A DNA stretch of 13,083 bases from Candidatus Thorarchaeota archaeon (GTDB lineage: Archaea; Asgardarchaeota; Thorarchaeia; Thorarchaeales; Thorarchaeaceae). Positions within the stretch are counted from its first letter, which is position 1. Every line of letters begins with the position of its first letter. The stretch spans positions 1 to 13,083 of the forward strand of contig JAEORG010000339.1 in the NCBI GenBank assembly GCA_016841005.1, given 5' to 3'. This document shows positions 7,784 to 13,083 of this stretch, piece after piece. The notes beneath the pieces are model-generated. The model had not been told where the DNA came from and searched no databases. It worked only from the letters and a program-made list of their open reading frames with translations. The translations under genes were made by a program, and so were the position numbers.

Positions 7784-8497
7784 TTGTCTTATCGGTTTGA
7801 TGTTCACATGCACACTCATTATTCATTCGACTCCCTCATTCGACCAAAGCAACTAGTGAAACGTGCACAGAAACTCAATCTGGATTTGATTGTGGTAACG
7901 GACCACAACACAATCAGGGGAGGAATGAAAGTAAAAGAGCTAGCAACAGGATTGATGTTACAAGTCATTGTCGGAGCAGAGATAGCAACAAATCTTGGTG
8001 ATGTCATAGGATTCTATCTCTCAGAGGAGATCAAGGCAAGAGAGTACTACTCAGTCATAGAGGAGATTCAGAATCAGAATGGAATTGTCTATCTACCTCA
8101 TCCCTTTTCAACCAGTACAAAGCTGCATCAAATGGATGTCAGTAAAGTTGATGCGATCGAGGTTGTGAATGGGCGGAAACCTCATTGGCAAAATGAAATG
8201 GCTAAAGAGCTTGTTGCAGATACTGGTAAAGTAGGAATGGGAGGCAGTGATTCTCACTTACTGTTTGAGTTGGGAAGTGTATACAATCAAACTGAGGTAT
8301 CATTGACTGATGAAGAATCACTTAGAGAGATTATAAGGACCAAGGATTTTCAGGTCATCCAAATATCTCGACAGCCACGTAATTTACCAATAGTCCGTGC
8401 AAATCACTACCTTTCTTGGATTAGAGCTAAAAAATTCCGGAAATTCCTAGACAGAAGTAAATCGATGGTTCAGAGGATTGCAGAAAGAATCAGTTAG
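7784..8497 (+). CDS. PHP-domain metal-dependent phosphoesterase
   Basis: This 237-residue stand-alone PHP-domain protein has the expected metal-ligand motifs in order: HMHTH (H8, H10) at the N-terminus, TDHN (D40, H41), GAE (E66), LPHPF (H106) and GGSDSH (D156, H158). The family hydrolyses phosphoester bonds using a trinuclear metal centre. Members include histidinol phosphatase, nucleotide phosphatases, and the tyrosine phosphatases CpsB/YwqE that control capsule synthesis. The TTG start is supported by an AGGTGAGG stretch at 7772-7779, which overlaps the stop of the ATP-grasp gene and implies coupled translation. The last 40 residues are basic and outside the PHP core. Its place between an ATP-grasp protein and a deacetylase-like protein suggests work on a glycan intermediate or a regulatory phosphate, but the substrate cannot be read from the sequence. 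Confidence 0.88.
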   Translation: MSYRFDVHMHTHYSFDSLIRPKQLVKRAQKLNLDLIVVTDHNTIRGGMKVKELATGLMLQVIVGAEIATNLGDVIGFYLSEEIKAREYYSVIEEIQNQNGIVYLPHPFSTSTKLHQMDVSKVDAIEVVNGRKPHWQNEMAKELVADTGKVGMGGSDSHLLFELGSVYNQTEVSLTDEESLREIIRTKDFQVIQISRQPRNLPIVRANHYLSWIRAKKFRKFLDRSKSMVQRIAERIS

Positions 8498-8561
8498 ATT
8501 AACCTACTATTCAAAAGCTATTTAGCAAGAACATCTGGGAAGAAATTGGAGCGCTTGAAAA

Positions 8562-9278
8562 ATGGGCATTGCTCTAAGAATCGATGTTGATAATCCGTTT
8601 GGTTATGCGACTTTTTTCAAGAAAGTCTTGAATAGAATGTCATTAGACTATAACATAATCCCGCGATGGAAATCATTAGGCTATTTAGAGCAAGCCAAAC
8701 AGCTCTGGAATTATCTGGAACAGAAGAGAGTTCCGACAACTTGGTTTTTCAGAAATGCCACAGCTCCAAAGGCAACTGACCTTATGAAGTTCAAAACTGG
8801 TCTTCATTCTCTAGCATTGCATGCGGAAAGAACGGATACATTTGAGAACTTCGTAAGGGAAATTACAGAGTGGAGTCACAGATTTGGTGAAAGTCCAAGT
8901 GGATTTAGTAAGCATGGCTCTGGGGATATGAAGCTCTCACGAAAACACGTGATGGAATATGATGAGGAAAAATTCTCTGAATTTGGATTGAGCTCCAAAC
9001 TTAAGTTCTTCATCGGTAATGGATCGGATTACAAAGAATCAATTCAATACAAAGATAGTTTCATCAATTTCCCTTCCGTTGTTTGGTTAGATAATCAGGA
9101 ATTACACGGTTCAGATTTTTCCTTAGATGATGTAATTACGCATGCCCGAGATAATCCGGTTATTGTTCTACTACATCCGATGTGGTGGTGTACTCGTGGG
9201 GATGTGAAAGAATCATTGGTGTATTTGATTGAGAACAGCGAATTTCAAACAGTATCTGAGGTATTAGGAATTAAATAA
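8562..9278 (+). CDS. NodB/CE4-like polysaccharide deacetylase-related protein
   Basis: This 238-residue protein has the layout of the polysaccharide deacetylase fold. An N-terminal strand carries acidic residues (RIDVDN, D8 and D10). A strand-loop, VPTTWFFRNAT, covers residues 57-67, and a histidine motif (HSLALHAERT, H82 and H87) resembles the metal-site region of family 4 esterases. GFSKHGSG lies around 114-121, and a C-terminal LLHPMWW stretch fits the last catalytic histidine region. The canonical HSXXH spacing is not exact (HSLALH), so deacetylase activity is not assured. There is no signal peptide or membrane segment, which suggests a cytoplasmic precursor as substrate. A GGAG lies 10 bases before the ATG. 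The gene is separated from the PHP gene by 64 bases and is likely part of the same functional trio. Confidence 0.7.
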   Translation: MGIALRIDVDNPFGYATFFKKVLNRMSLDYNIIPRWKSLGYLEQAKQLWNYLEQKRVPTTWFFRNATAPKATDLMKFKTGLHSLALHAERTDTFENFVREITEWSHRFGESPSGFSKHGSGDMKLSRKHVMEYDEEKFSEFGLSSKLKFFIGNGSDYKESIQYKDSFINFPSVVWLDNQELHGSDFSLDDVITHARDNPVIVLLHPMWWCTRGDVKESLVYLIENSEFQTVSEVLGIK

Positions 9279-9292
9279 TATCATCATTATAT

Positions 9293-9296
9293 GAGG
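9293..9296 (+). promoter_or_regulatory. Ribosome binding site (GAGG) favouring the start at 9306
   Basis: GAGG lies 9 bases before the ATG at 9306. The in-frame ATG at 9291 overlaps this motif and has only AT-rich sequence upstream. The in-frame ATG at 9297 directly abuts it. Confidence 0.5.
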
Positions 9297-9305
9297 ATGG
9301 TCGTA

Positions 9306-10067
9306 ATGGATGCACAATTTCAGATGGTTGATGTTCATTGCCATCTAGAACAGCATGAGTTTAATGATGATAGATATGAAGTAATCAACAAATCGCTCCA
9401 ACGAGGAATAGCAATAATTAGTTCTGCTATCACAAAAGAAACTTGGGAGTTACTTCTTCAGATTGCATCCCAATATCAGAATGTCTATGCATCGATTGGA
9501 CTTGACCCTATGCAAACTGCAGACGCACCTGAAGCACTCTCGTTAATTCGAAAACACATTTCTAAAATCGTTTCTATTGGTGAAGTAGGTCTTGATCATT
9601 TTCGCGAGAGAGATCATGCGGAGAGGGATAAACAGGAAAAGGTGTTCTGTGAAATGATTCAACTGGCAAGGGAACTAGAGATACCTATCCAAGTACATTC
9701 TCGTTCTGCTGGTAAAGCATCACTTGAGGTGTTGGAAAGAAATGATGCTCGAGATGTTCATATGCATGCATTCGATGGAAAAGCCAATCTTGCACGAGTG
9801 GCCTCAAATGATTTAGGATATTACTTCTCAATACCAACATCTGTTGTTCGCTCTCCCCAAAAACAAAAGCTTGTAAAAGCAGTAAATATTGAACGTCTTT
9901 TAATTGAGACTGATAGTCCTGTTCTTGCTCCTGAAAAGGGAGAACGAAATACTCCGCTAAATCTACCAATTGTGATTCAAGAGATTTCAGCAATTCTTAG
10001 AAGAGATGAAGAAGAGCTAAAAGAAATCATTCTTGAGAATACTCTCAGATTGTACAGGAGACTCTAG
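9306..10067 (+). CDS. TatD-family metal-dependent hydrolase
   Basis: This 253-residue TIM-barrel amidohydrolase of the TatD family has the full set of metal ligands. DVHCHL (H11, H13) is near the N-terminus, followed by IGEVGLDH with the bridging glutamate, then VHSR, MHAFDG and ETDSP. TatD proteins are metal-dependent deoxyribonucleases (3'-5' exonuclease on single-stranded DNA in E. coli), and archaeal members are mostly uncharacterised. Length is normal. The start is chosen at 9306 on its ribosome binding site; ATGs at 9291 and 9297 are in frame. Its stop overlaps the first base of the GTG of the HD-domain gene, showing tight coupling. It is 27 bases downstream of the deacetylase-like gene, so transcription could continue from the glycan trio, though the functional link is unclear. 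Confidence 0.9.
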   Translation: MDAQFQMVDVHCHLEQHEFNDDRYEVINKSLQRGIAIISSAITKETWELLLQIASQYQNVYASIGLDPMQTADAPEALSLIRKHISKIVSIGEVGLDHFRERDHAERDKQEKVFCEMIQLARELEIPIQVHSRSAGKASLEVLERNDARDVHMHAFDGKANLARVASNDLGYYFSIPTSVVRSPQKQKLVKAVNIERLLIETDSPVLAPEKGERNTPLNLPIVIQEISAILRRDEEELKEIILENTLRLYRRL

Positions 10068-10747
10068 TGATGATAGTGAATAATGAGATGGAACTTCAAT
10101 TAGAACAACTTCTGAAAGAACGAACTGGGCCATGTTCAAGAAACGAATTACAGGAGGTCCTAGATTCAACAGATGGTTCTTTTAACGATTACAGGCTTGA
10201 ACACACACGACGAGTTGTAGAAATGGCCAAGAGATTATCTCAGGAATTAGGAGCAGACACTGGAATAATAACACTTGCTGCTTGGTTGCATGATATAGCA
10301 AAACCTGGTTCTACTAGAGTTGAAAATCACAGTGAGAAAAGTGCAGAGATTGCTGGAGAGATTCTAGAGAGAAAAGGATTCGATAAAGAATCAATTCAGA
10401 GAGTGAAGGATATAATTCGTAAACATGTTGGTCTTACACGTAGTAAGGAACTCAAACCAATTGAGGCTCAGATATTATGGGAGGCAGATAAATTAGACAA
10501 ATTAGGACTTTCGGGTTTTATTCAGGCAGTCCTCAATTGGGCAAGAAAGGATGTCGGGAAGACCATGGTTGATATTGCAAAGTACCAGAAAGAATACTTA
10601 CCACTAGCAAAGAAAATCTCTGAGAGTATGTTCACATCCATTGGAGTTCGAATCGCTCAAGAGAGATATGATCACTTGCTTCAACTTTGCACGATGCTTG
10701 AACGTGAAATAATTGACCATCATGGAGTTGAGCTGTCCTATGAGTGA
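10067..10747 (+). CDS. HD-domain phosphohydrolase
   Basis: This 226-residue HD-superfamily protein is predicted to be a metal-dependent phosphohydrolase of nucleotides or a related phosphoester. The ligands are H46 (LEHTRRV), H75-D76 (WLHDIAKP) and D141 (WEADKLDKLG). H88 (ENHSEKSAE) and H120 (IRKH) could provide a second metal site. The first 35 residues are a short helical extension and the last 60 are helical. Translation starts at the GTG at 10067, which overlaps the TatD stop by one base, or at the ATG at 10070; a CAGGAG at 10055-10060 serves either. Its end overlaps the CinA-like gene by 8 bases. The substrate is unknown; the tight operon with TatD and a CinA-like protein suggests nucleotide or nucleic-acid clean-up, which is an inference. 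Confidence 0.87.
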   Translation: MMIVNNEMELQLEQLLKERTGPCSRNELQEVLDSTDGSFNDYRLEHTRRVVEMAKRLSQELGADTGIITLAAWLHDIAKPGSTRVENHSEKSAEIAGEILERKGFDKESIQRVKDIIRKHVGLTRSKELKPIEAQILWEADKLDKLGLSGFIQAVLNWARKDVGKTMVDIAKYQKEYLPLAKKISESMFTSIGVRIAQERYDHLLQLCTMLEREIIDHHGVELSYE

Positions 10748-11549
10748 TAGAAGCCTTCGAGCAGGAATTCTTGCAATAGGAAATGAAGTCCTTGATGGAC
10801 ATGTACTAGACACCAATTCAAATTGGATGGAGCAGCAATTTATAGCACTTGGAGTTGAGATGAGAAGGGCTGTCACAGTAAGGGACGAAGTTGATGAGAT
10901 TGGAAAGGGATTGAAGTTCCTCTGCAACGTATGCGATGTTGTAGTGACATCAGGAGGACTTGGACCTACGCATGATGATATGACACTAAATGCAATTGCT
11001 GATGCTCTAGGGAGAAAACTCACCGAAGATAAAGAGGCTCTAAAAATTGTAGAGCGCCAGTATAAGATGTTGTACGAGAAAAAAATAGTCGCCACTGAAG
11101 AACTTACTGAATCCAGGAGAAAAATGGCGACTATTCCATCTGGAGGGAAAGCACTCGATAATAAAGTTGGAGGGGCACCGGGAGTATATCTTGAGTATGG
11201 CGACTCTTCTATATTTTGCCTGCCTGGTGTGCCAAGTGAGTTGAAGTATATTTGGGATAATTCAGTGAAACCATGGATTCTTGAACATATGAGAGGTGCA
11301 TACTTTGAGGAAATTATAGAATTCGAGGTTATTGATGAGTCAGTTTTTGCTCCATTTATTCGAAATGCGATGGATGAGAACCCTGGTGTATGGATCAAAT
11401 CAATGCCCAAAAGATATGGAACAACAAGAATAATGCGTGTCTGGGTTTCAGCACGCGGAGATGACAAAACCGAAGTTCAAGAAAAAGTATCTGCTGCAAT
11501 TTCAACATTAGAACGTGAGACTGGATTGAAAAGACTCAAAGTGGAGTAA
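10740..11549 (+). CDS. CinA N-terminal/MoaB-like (molybdopterin-binding fold) protein
   Basis: This 269-residue protein corresponds to the COG1058 part of CinA, with a MoaB/MogA-type molybdopterin-binding fold. AGILAIGNEVLDGHVLDTN at residues 8-26 and TSGGLGPTHDD at 70-80 are its hallmark motifs, followed by GGAPGVYLE and LPGVPSELK further on. Bacterial CinA pairs this domain, which has ADP-ribose pyrophosphatase activity in characterised cases, with a C-terminal NMN deamidase (PncC) domain. That deamidase domain is absent, as is usual in archaea. The ATG at 10740 overlaps the HD gene by 8 bases. The frame is open back to a TTG at 10713 (ATG at 10722), but the conserved domain starts right after 10740. 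A role in dinucleotide or cofactor turnover is plausible and unproven. Confidence 0.87.
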   Translation: MSDRSLRAGILAIGNEVLDGHVLDTNSNWMEQQFIALGVEMRRAVTVRDEVDEIGKGLKFLCNVCDVVVTSGGLGPTHDDMTLNAIADALGRKLTEDKEALKIVERQYKMLYEKKIVATEELTESRRKMATIPSGGKALDNKVGGAPGVYLEYGDSSIFCLPGVPSELKYIWDNSVKPWILEHMRGAYFEEIIEFEVIDESVFAPFIRNAMDENPGVWIKSMPKRYGTTRIMRVWVSARGDDKTEVQEKVSAAISTLERETGLKRLKVE

Positions 11550-11614
11550 CAAGTTGCATACTGCCGATAAGTATATCCACTGGTTAAGAACAGAAACTTG
11601 AGAGGGTTAAAGCA

Positions 11615-12385
11615 ATGCAGCTTGACTTCCAAATCACACTACAAGATGTCATCGTTTTCTTTATCGCAATACTTTATGCATTGCTTGTTCTAGTCATTGG
11701 GGATTTGACTAGAAGAAAATTAAATGTCGGCTCTGATTTTACTAGAAAGATCGTCCATCTTTTTGCCGGAGGAGCTATTTGGACAATACCCTACTACACT
11801 CATTCATATGTCGCAACATTTGTCGCATTACTATTTTCCATATTCCTAATTTTCGCGAGCAATGATAGATTTAGTAAATTCTTTTCAGCCATGGCACGTC
11901 CAGAAGACATAGAGCATGGAAGTGTAAGGGGACCTTTATGGTACGCAGTATCAGTTACAATCCTTACAGGCATCTTCACATTCCTTCAGCTCGATACTAT
12001 CTATTTCGTGGCCGCAGCGTCGATACATATGATGATGTTTGGGGATGGAATGTCAGCTCCTATAGGAATGAAATACGGAAAGAACCACACAGTAACAATT
12101 CTAGGATCGAAGCGAAGTCTTCATGGATCTCTAGCACTCTTTGTATTCGCCTTTTTTGGAGCTTTGTTAGCATTCTGGTTCTTTGGAATCTATAATTATG
12201 GAACTCTTGCTCCAGGTGGCAATATTCTTTGGACACAGATTCTAATTACCGCATTTGTTGGATCACTTGCAGCAACTCTAGTAGAACTTGTTAGTCCTAA
12301 AGGCACAGATAACATAACTCTACCATATACCACATGTGCCGTCATGCTAGTTGTTGGAATTATCCTGGGGATTGTAGTAATCTAA
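11615..12385 (+). CDS. Membrane CTP-dependent polyprenol/phytol kinase family (SEC59/DGK1/VTE5, COG0170)
   Basis: This 256-residue integral membrane protein has about seven hydrophobic segments (roughly 12-30, 50-62, 65-82, 108-125, 130-150, 173-192, 205-225 and 238-256, some of them short). Family hallmarks are RKIVHLFAG at 44-52, FGDGMSAPIGMKYGK at 142-156, GSKRSLHGSL at 164-173, and VELVSPKGTDNITLP at 223-237. Characterised members phosphorylate dolichol, phytol or diacylglycerol using CTP. In an archaeon the likely substrate is a polyprenol such as dolichol, giving dolichyl phosphate for glycan assembly, or a geranylgeraniol-type alcohol. GAGGG at 11602-11606 lies 8 bases before the ATG. 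The gene is 65 bases after the CinA-like gene and converges with rpoH, overlapping it by 4 bases. The specific alcohol cannot be told from the sequence. Confidence 0.85.
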   Translation: MQLDFQITLQDVIVFFIAILYALLVLVIGDLTRRKLNVGSDFTRKIVHLFAGGAIWTIPYYTHSYVATFVALLFSIFLIFASNDRFSKFFSAMARPEDIEHGSVRGPLWYAVSVTILTGIFTFLQLDTIYFVAAASIHMMMFGDGMSAPIGMKYGKNHTVTILGSKRSLHGSLALFVFAFFGALLAFWFFGIYNYGTLAPGGNILWTQILITAFVGSLAATLVELVSPKGTDNITLPYTTCAVMLVVGIILGIVVI

Positions 12386-12942
12386 CGACCAGGTTCAACT
12401 ACGAGTCGATAATAGTATACTTTACCAGCTGTAGGACTATCTCTCTCAATTCGCACTACCTGGCCAATCTTTGCACCGAGAACTTTTGCTGCAGGGTCTT
12501 CACGTGCAATACGGGGTAACTGTGTCTTCTCGATACCGTAGTGATTGGTTACTAGCTGAACTTCTTCAATAGATGCAATAATATGCTTGGGTACTAGTTC
12601 ATGTCCAAAGAGTTCGAAGGAAGAATATCCACCTTCTACTAATTCTACTCTAGATTGCCTTGCTTGCTTCTTTGCCGCTGGTGTGAATCTTGAACCACCA
12701 ACAAGCATTCCTTCTTGGGCATTCTGTTCTTCCATTTCTCTAACAAGATCTCGAACGAGAGCGACTCCAACAACCTTAGGAATTTTATAAATCCAGACAA
12801 CTTTCTTAATGATATCTCCACGATGTTCTCTTTCTGGTAGCATCATATAGCGATTCTCATATTCCAGTAGCTCGTTAACTTTGAATCCTCTCAGGGTCAA
12901 GAGGTTACGTGTTTTGATTATAATGTCTGGAAGTTCAACCAC
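12382..12942 (-). CDS. rpoH: DNA-directed RNA polymerase subunit H (Rpb5), with eukaryote-like N-terminal domain
   Basis: This is a subunit of the DNA-dependent RNA polymerase. Residues 114-184 are the classic archaeal RpoH / Rpb5 assembly domain: HELVPKH at 114-120, QLPRI at 141-145, DPAAKVLGAK at 149-158, GQVVRI at 160-165, and TAG followed by YYRLV at its end. Archaeal RpoH is usually only about 75-85 residues and consists of this domain alone. This protein has 186 residues and a further 110-residue N-terminal domain. It lines up from memory with the human Rpb5 jaw domain (TLRGFKV with the human DRGYLV; REMEEQN with the human RMQEEN; FTPAAKKQ with the human MTPSAKQS). The GTG start is fixed by GGGTGA at 12949-12954, 6 bases upstream, and an in-frame stop just before it. 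The gene is not followed by rpoB as in many archaea; it converges on the membrane kinase gene. Confidence 0.95.
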   Translation of the reverse strand: MVELPDIIIKTRNLLTLRGFKVNELLEYENRYMMLPEREHRGDIIKKVVWIYKIPKVVGVALVRDLVREMEEQNAQEGMLVGGSRFTPAAKKQARQSRVELVEGGYSSFELFGHELVPKHIIASIEEVQLVTNHYGIEKTQLPRIAREDPAAKVLGAKIGQVVRIERDSPTAGKVYYYRLVVEPGR

Positions 12943-12948
12943 AGATAT

Positions 12949-12954
12949 TCACCC
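12949..12954 (-). promoter_or_regulatory. Ribosome binding site (GGGTGA) of rpoH
   Basis: GGGTGA on the minus strand stands 6 bases before the GTG at 12942. An in-frame TGA overlaps it (third codon before the start), so the protein cannot begin further upstream. Confidence 0.65.
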
Positions 12955-13003
12955 AAGTAAGTGACGTGGGTTCCTCTTCTGTCACCATATAAGGCTTGTC
13001 AAG

Positions 13004-13020
13004 TGTATTATATTTGCGAG
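13004..13020 (-). promoter_or_regulatory. Candidate BRE/TATA promoter element of rpoH
   Basis: The minus strand shows CTCGCAAATATAATACA, a purine-rich stretch followed by an AT-rich TATA-like core, about 60-75 bases before the rpoH start. Initiation about 25 bases downstream would give a leader of roughly 40 bases containing the ribosome binding site. A second TATA-like stretch at 12985-12994 (CCTTATATGG) is an alternative. The rest of the last 141 bases shows no clear gene, only an uninformative open frame running in from the window edge to a stop at 13029-13031 on the minus strand. Confidence 0.35.
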
Positions 13021-13083
13021 TTTGATATCTAATCCTCTTTGTATTCACGCATTGGTTGGTTGCAGCAGACTAGAGTCCCAACA

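Noticed and set aside
9685..9993. Minus-strand open frame of 102 residues rich in Leu and Gln
   Set aside because: It is antisense to the TatD gene, whose metal-binding motifs are all intact on the plus strand; no ribosome binding site or family resemblance was seen.
10604..11467. Long minus-strand open frame (287 residues)
   Set aside because: It lies antisense to the CinA-like and HD genes, has serine/isoleucine-rich low-complexity composition typical of antisense translation, and shows no recognisable motif.
12961..12985. Inverted repeat GTGAC...GTCAC upstream of rpoH
   Set aside because: Only 5-6 paired bases with a 15-base loop; such a match is expected by chance and has no independent support as an operator or terminator.
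13029..13081. Open frame entering from the right edge on the minus strand, ending in TAG
   Set aside because: Only about 17 codons are visible, with no recognisable motif; it could be the tail of a neighbouring gene or chance.
13030..13083. Possible tRNA at the right edge
   Set aside because: The G/T-rich stretch looked D-arm-like, but no consistent anticodon stem or T-arm could be drawn on either strand.

Overview
The window looks like a piece of an archaeal chromosome. The clearest marker is a minus-strand gene (12382-12942) for the RNA polymerase subunit H/Rpb5. Ribosome binding sites of the GGTGA type and TATA-like elements upstream of genes fit this. The Rpb5 protein carries both the assembly domain found in archaea and an N-terminal domain that aligns with the eukaryotic jaw domain. 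Together with a fairly low-GC, accessory-rich glycan locus, that makes an Asgard archaeon (possibly Thorarchaeota-like) a reasonable guess. Taxonomy cannot be settled from the sequence alone.

Left part (1-6510): a surface-glycan locus. It opens with a decayed glycosyltransferase copy cut by the window edge (1-433). Next come two SDR sugar-nucleotide enzymes (564-1478, an epimerase-like protein; 1555-2544, a LegB-like 4,6-dehydratase), a sugar-1-phosphate nucleotidyltransferase (2554-3297) and an intact GT4 glycosyltransferase (3318-4490). That intact gene is the close paralogue of the decayed copy. A second GT-B type glycosyltransferase (4608-5498) then faces a minus-strand GT2 glycosyltransferase (5515-6510) tail to tail. 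The set would make and attach a modified sugar, but no aminotransferase, synthase or oligosaccharyltransferase is visible here.

Middle part (6635-9278): an ATP-grasp ligase-like protein, a PHP-domain phosphoesterase and a NodB-like deacetylase-type protein, all on the plus strand. They diverge from the GT2 gene across a 124-base intergenic region. They probably modify or regulate the glycan, though their substrates are unknown.

Right part (9306-12385): tightly packed genes for a TatD-family metallohydrolase, an HD-domain phosphohydrolase and a CinA/MoaB-type protein, with overlaps of 1 and 8 bases, followed by a membrane kinase of the dolichol/phytol kinase family. The last would supply or recycle polyprenyl phosphate, the lipid carrier for glycans like those made on the left. 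It converges on, and overlaps by 4 bases, the rpoH/Rpb5 gene. The final 141 bases hold the probable rpoH promoter. No gene-free stretch exceeds 300 bases, and no rRNA, tRNA, CRISPR array or transposase was found.
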